DNA of 64,000 bases from the NCBI GenBank assembly GCA_965228625.1, contig OZ245829.1:3720001-3784000 (forward strand), read 5' to 3'. This DNA is from UBA2767 sp965228625 (GTDB lineage: Bacteria > Pseudomonadota > Alphaproteobacteria > Rhizobiales > Methyloligellaceae). A program made the translations under genes and the position numbers. Positions 44,367 to 53,591 of this stretch are shown here, piece by piece (positions within the stretch are counted from its first letter, which is position 1; every line of letters starts with the position of its first letter). The notes under the pieces were generated by a model. That model worked only from the letters and a program-made list of their open reading frames with translations, did no database searches and had not been told where the DNA came from.

Positions 44367-45746
44367 TCATTTGGCACGTGGCGAGGGCAGCCCGACGATC
44401 CTGGCGTAACTGTTCATGAACGCCACCATCATTGTCGCAAGAGCATAACCGGCCAACAACCACGTCTGCCACAACCCCCAGCCGAATGCGGCGACAATGC
44501 ATGCCGCAACGAATGTCGCGTAGGCATAGGGCTTTACGGTGGGCACAAGCCGCCTGATGGTTTGGAGCAGGCCGACGCCGATGGCGAGGATGAACGCAGC
44601 TCCGATTGCGCCAAGCTCGAACCAGACCTGGACGAAATTGTTGTGTGAATGCAGGCCGAGTCGCTTCGGTCTGATGTAATCCGGATCTTTTGCTTGTGTT
44701 TTCTTGAACTCCTTGGCGAGGACACGCGTGGAGCGGATACCGACCCCGACAATCGGTGATTTGATCGCCTGCTCGCTGGTAAACTCCCAGATGATCATCC
44801 GGTCCCGGAAGCTGGGCGAAATCCATTTCAGCTTGTGCAGGCCCGCTGCATAGGGTGCGATCGACAAGGGAATCGCGAGCACAACGGCAATACACCAGGC
44901 GCTGAGCAGAGCCCAATGGACGGCGTTGGCCCAAACAAGCGCGGCAACGAAGGTGGCGGCGCTCAGGACCAGGGCGACCTGAGCGGTCTGGCTGTCGCCT
45001 GCGAAGACGGTGTAAGCCGCGGCGAGTGCAAGAAACGCGGCGACGGCGACGCCGATCCTTCTCCGCACGTAGTAAATCGCGAGAAAGAGTATCGGCCACA
45101 GCAGCAGCAGACGGAGCGAGTGGATCCGGTTCAGCGCCGATGAAGCGATCTCCACGATCACATTCCCGTCGTAGCGTCGAAATTCGGTTTCAGGCAGTTG
45201 GACCAACCGCCCGTTTTCCATCACGAACAGGTCCAGAGTTTTGTCGCCGGGACGGATATCGGGAAAACTCGCATAGAGCATTCGCCCGATCAGATGATCG
45301 GTGGAGAATTCCACCGACGTGATGATCGACCCGATCACGGCACCGACCAGCGCACACAGGGCGGTCCGCTCCATGGTTGTGCGGGATTGCAGGGCGAACG
45401 CCCTGGCGACGAACGGCGCCAGCAAGACCATGCACAGCACGAAGACCGCTTTGCCGAGAGCGACCGCGGGGAGCTGCGACCACAGCGAATTCAGAAACAG
45501 ATAACCGCAAAACCCGAGCAGTGCCGCCGTGAACCAGCGATCCTCATGTTCCTCGAGGGCCGAGCGGATGTTCCTCTCCACGAAGACAAAGAAGAACAGC
45601 GAGATCAGTCCGAAAAAAAACGGAAACCAGACGTCCTGCCGCGGCATTTGCGGCACCATGAACAGGAGCAGCATCACTGCAGACTGCAGAACCGTGTGCC
45701 ACGTCTTCGTGCCGGTGAACCGTTCCGCGATTTCGGGTGTGTTCAT
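44367..45746 (-). CDS. O-antigen ligase/polymerase-like membrane protein
   Basis: 459 aa from ATG 45746; a TTG three codons earlier is also in frame. About ten to twelve hydrophobic segments with a large external loop between about 130 and 300, and a late stretch GVGIRSTRVLAKEF...LGLHSHNNFVQVWFELG containing the H-x-HNxxxx motif seen in WaaL and Wzy proteins. With an ABC-dependent Wzm/Wzt system and no flippase in the window, ligation of the chain to lipid A-core (WaaL) is more likely than Wzy polymerisation. It is convergent with the gene before it and divergent from the AsnB-type gene. Confidence 0.75.
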   Translation of the reverse strand: MNTPEIAERFTGTKTWHTVLQSAVMLLLFMVPQMPRQDVWFPFFFGLISLFFFVFVERNIRSALEEHEDRWFTAALLGFCGYLFLNSLWSQLPAVALGKAVFVLCMVLLAPFVARAFALQSRTTMERTALCALVGAVIGSIITSVEFSTDHLIGRMLYASFPDIRPGDKTLDLFVMENGRLVQLPETEFRRYDGNVIVEIASSALNRIHSLRLLLLWPILFLAIYYVRRRIGVAVAAFLALAAAYTVFAGDSQTAQVALVLSAATFVAALVWANAVHWALLSAWCIAVVLAIPLSIAPYAAGLHKLKWISPSFRDRMIIWEFTSEQAIKSPIVGVGIRSTRVLAKEFKKTQAKDPDYIRPKRLGLHSHNNFVQVWFELGAIGAAFILAIGVGLLQTIRRLVPTVKPYAYATFVAACIVAAFGWGLWQTWLLAGYALATMMVAFMNSYARIVGLPSPRAK

Positions 45747-45905
45747 GGACAACAATAGTCTGAAGTTTGCTGGTCAGGTGTGCGGAGAAGAACACTCGCG
45801 ACGAGTCCGCGTAACGCAATGGCCCGAATCTCATAGTCTTTTCGCGCTTGCGCTGCAATGAATCTGACGTATGAACAGCAGGATGTTCAGCAACGGGCGC
45901 AACGG

Positions 45906-47843
45906 ATGTGCGGAATAGCCGGTTTTCTGGGCGCGGGCGCCGTCCAAACAGGTGCGGCGGAAGAGCATATCCGGTCGATGACCGATACGCTCATACACCG
46001 CGGTCCGGACGACGGCGGGGTGTGGTTTGACGGTGCCGACGGCATCGCCCTTGGCAACCGCAGGCTCGCCATCATCGATCTGTCGGATGCCGGGCACCAG
46101 CCGATGACGTCGTCCTGCGGACGATACGTGCTTGCCTACAATGGCGAGGTCTACAACGCCGTTGAACTCAGGAGCGAGCTGGAGAAAGAGGGACGCGCCT
46201 TTCGTGGCCATTCCGACACCGAGGTGATTGTGGAGGCCTGCGCCGTCTGGGGCGTGCCCGGCGCTTTCGAACGTCTAATCGGCATGTTCGCGCTGGCGCT
46301 ATGGGACAAGCGCGAAAGGCGCCTCGTTCTTGCGCGGGACCGCCTCGGCATCAAGCCGCTTTACTGGTCACTCCAGGACGGACTTCTGCTGTTCGGCTCG
46401 GAGCTCAAGGCGCTCAGGGCACATCCCGGGTTCGTTGCACGGATCGACCGCAATGCCGTTGCCTCATATCTGCGCCACACATACGTCCCGGCGCCGTACG
46501 CAATCTATCAGGACGTCCGGAAGCTTGAGCCGGGCAAGTTCCTGATTGCCGAACCGGATCAGGAACCACGGATCGGGACCTACTGGTCTCTGGACGATGT
46601 TGCCCGGGCGGGGCTTGCGCAGACGTTCCAGGGTGGCGAGCGAGAAGCCTGCGACCAGCTTGTCGAACTTCTGGGCGATGCCGTTTCGAGACGCATGATC
46701 TCCGACGTGCCGCTCGGTGCGTTTCTCTCCGGCGGCATCGATTCCTCCACGATTGTTGCGCTGATGCAGGCGCGGTCGAACAGACCGGTGCGCACCTATT
46801 CGATCGGGTTCTCGCAGGACGGGTTCGACGAGGCGCAGGACGCCGCGGCCATCGCCCGGCATCTGGGAACCGCGCACACCGAGCTCTATGCAACGTCCGA
46901 AGAAGCGCGCGACGTGATCCCGTCACTGCCGGAATACTATGACGAACCGTTTGCCGACTCCTCGCAGATTCCCACCTACCTTGTTTCGCGGCTCACCCGG
47001 CAGCATGTCACCGTCGCCCTGTCGGGTGACGGCGGCGACGAATTGTTCGGCGGCTATACCCGGTATTTCATGGCGGACAGGTACGACTGGCCGCTTTTCA
47101 AAAGCCCCTGCGTGCTGCGGTGTTCGCTCGCACGCGCCATCCGGACCGTATCGCCGGCGTCGTGGAACATGGTCGCGCGGCTCGCGCCCAAGTCGCTGCG
47201 CCCGGCGCTTGTCGGCGAAAAACTCCACAAGCTCGCGGACTGCCTCGGTGCCGGACAGGAGCGGTTCTACCAGCGGCTGATCAGCCACTGGAACACGCCG
47301 CAGGAGCTCATGCCCGGTGTGCAGGAATACAGGACGCTCGCCTGGGACGAGAGCCTGCGCGAGCGCATCCCGGACTTTGTCTCGCGGATGCAGTATGTCG
47401 ACACGGCCACGTACCTGCCGGACGACATTCTGACGAAGGTGGACCGGGCGAGCATGGCCGTGTCGCTTGAGGTGAGGGTGCCGATGCTGGATCATCGTGT
47501 CGTCGAGTTCGCGTGGACGCTGCCGCGCGCGTTCAAGGTGGGTGGCGGACAGGGAAAGCGGATATTGCGGCAGGTGCTTGGGCAATATGTTCCCGCCGAG
47601 CTGATCAAGCGGCGCAAGATGGGGTTTGCGGTGCCGATCGATGAATGGCTGCGCGGACCATTGAAGGAATGGGCGAGCGATCTGCTGTCACCCGAAGCGT
47701 TGAAAAGAAACGGCCTCGTCGAACCCCAGCCGGTTCAGCGGGTCTGGGCGGAGCATCTGAGCGGTGCGCGCTCGTGGCCGTTGCCGCTCTGGAGCGTGTT
47801 GATGCTGCAGTGTTGGGCCGATGCGCAGAGAGTCAGCAGGTAG
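45906..47843 (+). CDS. Asparagine synthase-type glutamine amidotransferase, second copy
   Basis: 645 aa starting at MCGIAGF (45906), where the processed Cys is the nucleophile; 16 codons upstream are in frame but would block that Cys. The synthetase PP-loop is LSGGIDSST near 276-284, followed by ALSGDGGDELFGGY near 377-390. It is of the WbpS/AsnB type found in O-antigen clusters. It is not a close copy of the amidotransferase at 28030. It precedes a GT4 gene by 12 bases. Amidation of another uronic acid carboxyl, or true asparagine synthesis, cannot be separated from sequence. Confidence 0.8.
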   Translation: MCGIAGFLGAGAVQTGAAEEHIRSMTDTLIHRGPDDGGVWFDGADGIALGNRRLAIIDLSDAGHQPMTSSCGRYVLAYNGEVYNAVELRSELEKEGRAFRGHSDTEVIVEACAVWGVPGAFERLIGMFALALWDKRERRLVLARDRLGIKPLYWSLQDGLLLFGSELKALRAHPGFVARIDRNAVASYLRHTYVPAPYAIYQDVRKLEPGKFLIAEPDQEPRIGTYWSLDDVARAGLAQTFQGGEREACDQLVELLGDAVSRRMISDVPLGAFLSGGIDSSTIVALMQARSNRPVRTYSIGFSQDGFDEAQDAAAIARHLGTAHTELYATSEEARDVIPSLPEYYDEPFADSSQIPTYLVSRLTRQHVTVALSGDGGDELFGGYTRYFMADRYDWPLFKSPCVLRCSLARAIRTVSPASWNMVARLAPKSLRPALVGEKLHKLADCLGAGQERFYQRLISHWNTPQELMPGVQEYRTLAWDESLRERIPDFVSRMQYVDTATYLPDDILTKVDRASMAVSLEVRVPMLDHRVVEFAWTLPRAFKVGGGQGKRILRQVLGQYVPAELIKRRKMGFAVPIDEWLRGPLKEWASDLLSPEALKRNGLVEPQPVQRVWAEHLSGARSWPLPLWSVLMLQCWADAQRVSR

Positions 47844-47855
47844 ACCCGGCGGCCC

Positions 47856-48995
47856 ATGTCTGACTCGCGAAAAAAAATCTGCCAGTTGTGCAACCTCGAT
47901 TTCACGCTGTACCACTTTCTCATGCCCTTGCTGCGCGGCATGCGGGACGGAGGCCATGACGTCGTGGCTTTCTGCTCGGAGGGCCCATTTGCCGACAAGG
48001 CCCGTGACGAGGGATTTCGCGTCGAACCGATCACGATCGATCGCAGTTTCAACGTTCTTAAACACATGCGCGCGGCGCGAGAACTTGCACGGATGTTCCG
48101 CCGCGAGCAGTTCGACATCGTGCATGTCCATAATCCGGTCGCGGCGCTTGTCGGACGCCTGGCGGCCTGGCGCGCCGGTGTGCCGTGCATCGCATATACA
48201 GCGCACGGCTTCTATTTTCACGATCGGATGGCCTGGCCGAAGCGCGCCCTATTCGTCGCGCTCGAATGGCTCGCTGGGCGGACGACGGACGTGCTGTTCA
48301 CGCAGTCCGCGGAGGATGCGGAAACGGCGCGGCGCTTGCGGCTCATCTCGGGGGGTCATATCGAGGCGATCGGCAATGGCGTCGATACGACGGTCTTTCA
48401 CGACAACGGAACGCCTGGCGAGCGCGCAAAGACCCGGCGCGGCCTCGGCACGCCGGACGACCGTATCGCCATTCTGACCATTGGCAGGCTCGTTGCGGAG
48501 AAGGGGTTCCCGGAGCTGATCACGGCGATGCGCAGTGTCGACGCGGACTTGTGGGTGGTCGGCGAGCGGCTTGAAAGCGATCATGCCGGGAGCATCGAGG
48601 AGGCCCTGGCGCAAGCGCAGGCGGATCCGGAACTGAAGGACCGCATCCACGTCCTCGGTTACCGGAGCGATGTACCGGACCTGATGCGGGCGGCGGACAT
48701 CTACGTTCTGGCATCGCACCGGGAGGGTATGCCGCGCTCGATCATCGAGGCGATGATGTGCGAACTCCCGGTGGTCGCGACGAATATCCGCGGCAGCCGC
48801 GAGGAAGTCGTGGACGGTGAGACCGGCCTGCTCGTGGAGGTCAATGATCCGGACGCTCTGGCATCCGCGCTTTCATCGCTCGTCGCGGATCAGAAGAGGC
48901 GCGCGGCGTTTGGGAAGGCGGGCAGGGCGCGTGCGCTGGATTTTTACGACGAGCGCAAGGTCGTCGCCCGGCAGATCCGCTCTCTGGGCCTCTGA
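47856..48995 (+). CDS. GT4-family glycosyltransferase
   Basis: 379 aa GT-B enzyme, close in style to the WbpY/PglA-type group: the opening CQLCNLDFTLYHFLMPLL, VHVHNPVAALVGRLAA near 89-104, the IAYTAHGFYFHD acceptor-side block, and the donor site SHREGMPRSIIEAMMCELPVVATN near 289-312 with ExxxxxxxE. Start ATG 12 bases after the AsnB-type stop, so they are cotranscribed. Probably adds an N-acetylated or uronic sugar from UDP during repeat-unit assembly. Confidence 0.85.
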   Translation: MSDSRKKICQLCNLDFTLYHFLMPLLRGMRDGGHDVVAFCSEGPFADKARDEGFRVEPITIDRSFNVLKHMRAARELARMFRREQFDIVHVHNPVAALVGRLAAWRAGVPCIAYTAHGFYFHDRMAWPKRALFVALEWLAGRTTDVLFTQSAEDAETARRLRLISGGHIEAIGNGVDTTVFHDNGTPGERAKTRRGLGTPDDRIAILTIGRLVAEKGFPELITAMRSVDADLWVVGERLESDHAGSIEEALAQAQADPELKDRIHVLGYRSDVPDLMRAADIYVLASHREGMPRSIIEAMMCELPVVATNIRGSREEVVDGETGLLVEVNDPDALASALSSLVADQKRRAAFGKAGRARALDFYDERKVVARQIRSLGL

Positions 48996-48999
48996 TTGC

Positions 49000-49872
49000 C
49001 TATTGGTCCGCGCGCTGCGGACCGAACGTCAGTTGCAGGCCATCCTGCAGCGTGCGCGGCCGCAGGCCGAGCGCGCGTTCCAGCGGAGCGATATCGACGT
49101 TCTTGTCTTCCTGAAGCCGCAACACCTCGGCGTCCCGGATCGTCGGGACACCCGGCAGAGCCGCCGTGATCCGGGCCGCGAGCCGCACAAGCGGCAGGGG
49201 AAGCGGCAACACCTTCACCCAGGTATCGTTGGCGTGCGCGATGGCCTGGAGGAACTGCCAATAGGGGAGGGCTTGCGGGCCGCCAACGTCGATTTCGGTG
49301 TTCTGCGCCTCGGGCCGCTCTATGGTGCGCACGACCGCTTCCACCACGTCGAGGACATGAACGGGCTGAATCAGCGCCCGCCCGCCGCCGGGCATCGGAA
49401 TGACATGGAAACGGCGGATGAGTTTGGCCATGCGCTGCACGTTGTTTTCGCCCTCGGCGCCGTAGATCATCGTCGGATGGAGCACGACCCAGGGAAGACC
49501 GGACCCGTGGAGGTATGCGACCGCCGCGCGCACCTCGTCCGCCTTGCGGTCCGGAATGCGGCTCAGATAGCGGGTTGATCCGATGACGATGAGCCGGGCG
49601 ATGTCCGGCGGGCACATTCCGGCGATGCACGATGTGTAACGGGCATGCACGGCGTTGATGACGATATCGCCGGTGCGGATCATGCGCTCATCACCCTCCG
49701 ACCGGTCGAGATCGAGCACCGCGTGCTCTCCCGGCAATCGGCGAAGCGCGTCTCCGTTGCGGCCGATGCACAGCAAGGCGTGTCCGTCACCGGCGATCCT
49801 CTGCGCAAGCAGCGCTCCGACGCGGCCGGTTGCGCCGAATAGGACAATGCGGGTGGCGTTTGGTCGGGACAT
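49000..49872 (-). CDS. NAD(P)-binding SDR-like protein (atypical epimerase family)
   Basis: 290 aa from ATG 49872 (MSRPNATRIVLFG); 35 upstream in-frame residues look random. The nucleotide motif is GATGRVGALLA near 12-22. It resembles atypical SDRs of the NmrA/NDUFA9 kind: HPTMIYGAEGENNVQRMAK near 124-142 and PVHVLDVVEAV. No classical Tyr-x3-Lys in the expected spot, so catalytic activity is doubtful. The gene lies between a glycosyltransferase and the O-acetylation genes but on the opposite strand. A sugar-modifying or regulatory role is open. Confidence 0.6.
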   Translation of the reverse strand: MSRPNATRIVLFGATGRVGALLAQRIAGDGHALLCIGRNGDALRRLPGEHAVLDLDRSEGDERMIRTGDIVINAVHARYTSCIAGMCPPDIARLIVIGSTRYLSRIPDRKADEVRAAVAYLHGSGLPWVVLHPTMIYGAEGENNVQRMAKLIRRFHVIPMPGGGRALIQPVHVLDVVEAVVRTIERPEAQNTEIDVGGPQALPYWQFLQAIAHANDTWVKVLPLPLPLVRLAARITAALPGVPTIRDAEVLRLQEDKNVDIAPLERALGLRPRTLQDGLQLTFGPQRADQ

Positions 49873-49982
49873 GGGCAAATCGGTGCAAAACAGGATCCGG
49901 CCCACGCGGAAAAAGCGGGCCCGGCGGGCCGTGGCCCGGTATAACAACTGCGGGGGCCTTTCCAATAGCACAGGCATGCTGA

Positions 49983-51368
49983 ATGCTGTTCAACTCGCAA
50001 GCGTTTCTTCTCGTGTTCCTTCCGGTGACGCTTGCCGGCTACTACCTGTTCGCGAAACATCGGGCGCAGCGCGAATGGTTCCTGATCTGCGCCTCGCTGT
50101 TCTTCTACGGCTATTGGGACTACCGGCTGCTGCCGCTCTTGATCTTCTCGATATGTGCCAACTGGCTGTTCGCAAAATCGATCCGGGCGCATGGCAGAAA
50201 AGGTGTTTTTGCTGCAGGTATCGGCCTCAATCTGCTGCTCATCGGCGTGTTCAAATATGCGGATTTCTTCGCAAGCTCGCTCGCCTGGCTGTTCGGTGAA
50301 CAGCATACGCCGTGGAACATCATTCTGCCGCTCGGCATCAGCTTTTTCACGTTTCAGCAGATTTCGTATCTCGCCGACCGGTACAAGGGGGAGGCGCCGG
50401 AGTACGGATTTCGGGAGTACGCCCTCTATGTGAGCTTCTTTCCCCAGCTCATCGCGGGGCCAATCGTCCGGCACAACGAACTGATCTACCAGCTTGATGC
50501 GCCTCCGGACCGGCCGGGCATGCATGAACGCCTGTCGCGCGGAGCGACATTGCTGGCAATTGGACTGGTCAAGAAAGTCCTGATTGCGGACACCGCGGCG
50601 CGCATTTCCGATCCGCTCTTCGCGTCCGCGGCCACGGCGTCTCTCTCACTTGTCGACGCGTGGGTGGCGGCGCTGGCTTTCACCTTCCAGATCTACTTCG
50701 ATTTCTCCGGCTACTCCGACATGGCGATCGGGCTGGCATTGATGTTCGGCCTGAGGCTGCCGTTCAATTTCAACGTGCCTTACCGGGCAACGACCATACG
50801 GGAGTTCTGGCGGCGCTGGCATATGACCCTGTCGCATTTCCTGCGGGACTACCTCTACATTCCTCTTGGCGGTGGACGGCACGGGCTCAAACGGCAATCC
50901 ATCGCGCTCACCGTCACGATGTTCCTCGGCGGTCTCTGGCACGGCGCGGGTTGGACGTTCGTGGCGTGGGGGCTGATGCACGGTTTCGGTCTCGCCGCGC
51001 ACGCGTGGTGGAGCCGGCTCTCGAAATTGCGCATGCCTGCCCCCGTGGCCTGGGCCGTGACCATGCTCTTTGTGATAACGGGATGGGTGCTGTTCCGGGC
51101 CGAGAGCTTCGGCGAGGCCATGTCGGTCATGGAAAGTATGTTTGGATTCAATGGTTTCAGTCTTGAGGCCGCGGAATATGGCGGGCCCGCCTACATCCTT
51201 CTCGTCGGCGCCGCGGTTGCGCTCATCGGACCGAGCAGTCAGGATGTCGCGCTGGAGCGCCGCTACGACACGCCATGGGCCGCGTTCGCCACGGCATCGG
51301 CGCTTGTCGTGTGTGCGATTCTTGTCGGGTCGGGCGATCACGCCGAGTTCATCTACTTCCAATTCTAG
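49983..51368 (+). CDS. MBOAT-family O-acetyltransferase (AlgI type)
   Basis: 461 aa with about nine to eleven membrane segments. The MBOAT signature block REFWRRWHMTLSHFLRDY lies near 278-295 and the catalytic His is in FLGGLWHGAGWTFVAWG near 314-330. It moves acetyl groups across the inner membrane for O-acetylation of extracellular glycans, as AlgI does for alginate. The next gene, 15 bases later, encodes a membrane-anchored SGNH-like protein, the usual acetyl-transferring partner. Placed at the edge of the glycan locus. Confidence 0.87.
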   Translation: MLFNSQAFLLVFLPVTLAGYYLFAKHRAQREWFLICASLFFYGYWDYRLLPLLIFSICANWLFAKSIRAHGRKGVFAAGIGLNLLLIGVFKYADFFASSLAWLFGEQHTPWNIILPLGISFFTFQQISYLADRYKGEAPEYGFREYALYVSFFPQLIAGPIVRHNELIYQLDAPPDRPGMHERLSRGATLLAIGLVKKVLIADTAARISDPLFASAATASLSLVDAWVAALAFTFQIYFDFSGYSDMAIGLALMFGLRLPFNFNVPYRATTIREFWRRWHMTLSHFLRDYLYIPLGGGRHGLKRQSIALTVTMFLGGLWHGAGWTFVAWGLMHGFGLAAHAWWSRLSKLRMPAPVAWAVTMLFVITGWVLFRAESFGEAMSVMESMFGFNGFSLEAAEYGGPAYILLVGAAVALIGPSSQDVALERRYDTPWAAFATASALVVCAILVGSGDHAEFIYFQF

Positions 51369-51383
51369 GTCGGGCCGGGTTCA

Positions 51384-52424
51384 GTGAACTGGAGAACGTA
51401 TTGGAAAACCCTGATCGTCAGCATCGCTGCCATTGCGGCAGTGCTCTTCGTGTCCGTGTGGATCATCAATCCGTATGGCAATCTGCCGTACTCGCCGACG
51501 TTTGAGCGCGCGCCGATCGCGACCAATCAGCGTTACTCCTATCCCGCCATCGCGCGGGATCCGGCGTTTGACAGCATCGTCATCGGCACCTCGACCACGC
51601 GCCTTCTGAAACCGGAAATACTGGATGCGGAGCTCGGCGCACGTTTCGCAAACCTGTCCATGAACAGCGGCACGCCGTACGAGCAGGTTCGCATCGGCAC
51701 GCTGTTCGCGAAAAGCCGTGCCGGACAACGTGGCCTGATTGTCGGTTTGGACCGGGTCTGGTGCGAAGTCGGAGCATCGGAAAAATACACGTTCCGGGCT
51801 TTCCCGGAGTGGATGTATGACGCAAACCCGTGGAATGACCTGCCGAACATGATCGAGTTCAGAACCTTCGAGGACACGGTTCGGCAGGCCGGATATCTGA
51901 TGGGCGTGCGATCTGAACGGTATGGCCGGGATGGTTACGCGGACTTTCTGCCACCGTTGAAGAAGTACGATCTGAAGCGCGCGAGAAAGAACATCTACGG
52001 CAGGTCCAAGCCTACGCTTCGGAAGGTCTCCGCGAAGACAAAGCGGCCAAGGACCTTCGATCGGGAGGATTGGGAGTTTGAAAGCCATCGGCTTCTCGAC
52101 GCGTTGCTTGGAGCGGTCTCGCGCGATGCAAGGAAGGTTCTGGCGTTCGTGCCCTACCACCGGCATATCCAGTCAGAGCCGGATACGGAGAAGGGCGCCA
52201 AGTGGGATGAGTGCAAGAAGCGGATCAGCAGCATTGCCAGGCGCTACCCCAACACCACGGTCCTTGATTTCATGATCGACTCGCCGATAACGGTGCGGGA
52301 CACGAACTATTGGGACCCGATGCACTACACCCACGAAGTCGCGGACCGGTTTGCGAAAATGATTGCGCGCGGCGCGAAAGGCGAGCACGCGCCAAACGGG
52401 GAATACCGGGTGCTCGTACCGTAG
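51384..52424 (+). CDS. Membrane-anchored SGNH-like O-acetyltransferase partner
   Basis: 346 aa from GTG 51384. An N-terminal anchor (VSIAAIAAVLFVSVWII) at about 11-27 leaves the rest in the periplasm. IVIGTSTTRLLKP near 65-77 matches the SGNH block I position (GTSTxR) as in AlgJ/AlgX-like proteins, and YWDPMHYTHEVA near 310-321 supplies the Asp-x-x-His pair. It would take acetyl from the MBOAT protein encoded just upstream and place it on the polymer. I do not recognise a named family with certainty. Confidence 0.68.
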   Translation: MNWRTYWKTLIVSIAAIAAVLFVSVWIINPYGNLPYSPTFERAPIATNQRYSYPAIARDPAFDSIVIGTSTTRLLKPEILDAELGARFANLSMNSGTPYEQVRIGTLFAKSRAGQRGLIVGLDRVWCEVGASEKYTFRAFPEWMYDANPWNDLPNMIEFRTFEDTVRQAGYLMGVRSERYGRDGYADFLPPLKKYDLKRARKNIYGRSKPTLRKVSAKTKRPRTFDREDWEFESHRLLDALLGAVSRDARKVLAFVPYHRHIQSEPDTEKGAKWDECKKRISSIARRYPNTTVLDFMIDSPITVRDTNYWDPMHYTHEVADRFAKMIARGAKGEHAPNGEYRVLVP

Positions 52425-52434
52425 CCGGGCACGT

Positions 52435-53022
52435 CTAGGTCTGGACGATGGTCCTGAACAGCAGCCTGATGTCGAGCGGCACGTTCTGCATCCTGACATA
52501 GTCGGCGTCGCGCTCCGCCAGCCGCCTCGGCTCCGACATATCGATCCCCTCCACCTGGGCCAATCCCGTGATCCCCGGGCGCACGGAAAACACGTCCCGA
52601 CTGCGACGCTCCTCGATCAGCTCCTGCTGCACCGGGAGACACGGGCGTGGCCCGACCAGGCTCATCTCACCGCGCAGCACGTTCCAGAGTTGCGGCAGCT
52701 CGTCGAGCTTGAACTTCCGCAGGAACCTGCCGACCGGCGTGATGGCGCTCTCACCGATCTCGTGCGTCGCGCGCTCCGCCGTGCCCGGATACATGGTGCG
52801 GAACTTGTAGCAGACGAAAGGATGCTCGTTCAGGCCGATCCGCTGCTGGCGAAAGATCACGGGGCCTGAAGACGTCAGTCGCACGACCAGGCCGATAACG
52901 AGAATGACCGGCGACAGAAGGATCAGGCCGAGAAGCGCGGCCGAGAAATCCAGAGCTCGTTTCAATATGGACATCAACGGGTTGATCCGGATGGGTACGC
53001 GCAAGAGCGCGGCCCCCTTCAT
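52435..53022 (-). CDS. Polyprenyl sugar-phosphate transferase (initiating glycosyltransferase)
   Basis: 195 aa from ATG 53022 (or 179 aa from 52974), like PglC/WbaP C-terminal domains. One membrane re-entrant segment, FSAALLGLILLSPVILVIGLV, is followed by CYKFRTM and the signature DELPQLWNVLRGEMSLVGPRP. It attaches the first sugar-1-phosphate to undecaprenyl phosphate, starting repeat-unit assembly. It is convergent with the O-acetylation pair, 10 bases apart. A longer reading frame upstream overlaps the next secreted-protein gene and is rejected as the start. Confidence 0.83.
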   Translation of the reverse strand: MKGAALLRVPIRINPLMSILKRALDFSAALLGLILLSPVILVIGLVVRLTSSGPVIFRQQRIGLNEHPFVCYKFRTMYPGTAERATHEIGESAITPVGRFLRKFKLDELPQLWNVLRGEMSLVGPRPCLPVQQELIEERRSRDVFSVRPGITGLAQVEGIDMSEPRRLAERDADYVRMQNVPLDIRLLFRTIVQT

Positions 53023-53086
53023 ATAGCCGGACCGGTTGAGATCGCAATCGTGGAACTGCCATGCAGCCTGAGCGAAGTCGCCCGCC

Positions 53087-53458
53087 TCAATTGGTGGAGG
53101 ACAACGCTTCGCCTTCGATCGACCGGCAGGGTTTTCCCTCGGCGAAGCACGCGTAGTAGTCCGATCGTGGCAGCTTTTCGCACTTGACGCTGGAGCCCCT
53201 GGCATTGTGCCACATGCCGTAGGCGTCGCCGTGTTTCATGGCTTCCTGCGCCCACACGCGGATAGCGTTAAGGCCGGCAACTGTACTGATGCGGTGCGGG
53301 CGCCCTCTTATGATTATTCTCTTGTGACAGGCCGGCGACTGGTTCGCCTTGCTTTCTGCCTGCTTGTTCGCGGACTGCTTTTCGCTCGCCATCCCGTCAG
53401 AGGTGCCGACGAGACAAAACGGACACAGGACCGCGGCGAGGATTGCCTGACGCAACAT
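53087..53458 (-). CDS. Small secreted protein of unknown function
   Basis: 123 aa. An N-terminal signal peptide (MLRQAILAAVLCPFCLVG...) ends near residue 24. The mature part is basic, with three Cys near C44, C93 and C104 plus C110 (ACHKR, VKCEK, YACFAEG, PCRS) that may form disulfides. I do not recognise it; similar short periplasmic proteins occur in Hyphomicrobiales. It precedes the sugar transferase gene by 64 bases on the same strand. Good coding potential, ATG start. Confidence 0.55.
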   Translation of the reverse strand: MLRQAILAAVLCPFCLVGTSDGMASEKQSANKQAESKANQSPACHKRIIIRGRPHRISTVAGLNAIRVWAQEAMKHGDAYGMWHNARGSSVKCEKLPRSDYYACFAEGKPCRSIEGEALSSTN

Positions 53459-53534
53459 TTCGAACGCCTCACACGCCTTGGTTGATGATCAATCAGACCA
53501 CAACCTAATCAGCGCCTGGTTTAAAGAGGCTTAA

Positions 53535-53554
53535 GCGAGGGCAATCTGCCTCGC
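53535..53554 (-). terminator. Possible rho-independent terminator after the gene at 53592-54242
   Basis: GCGAGG-8 bases-CCTCGC; the inner bases can extend the pairing with one bulge. On the minus strand it lies about 40 bases after the stop of the 53592 gene and is followed by a mixed T-rich run (TTAAGCCTCTTT). The stretch of T is not continuous, so the assignment is tentative. Confidence 0.35.
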
Positions 53555-53591
53555 GTTCGAGATCAAAATTATTTCAAGAGTGCGCCGCCCG

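Noticed and set aside
53482..53492. TTGATGATCAA as an FNR or Crp site upstream of the secreted-protein gene
   Set aside because: Half-sites TTGAT/ATCAA are separated by one base, not the four of FNR boxes. Probably chance.
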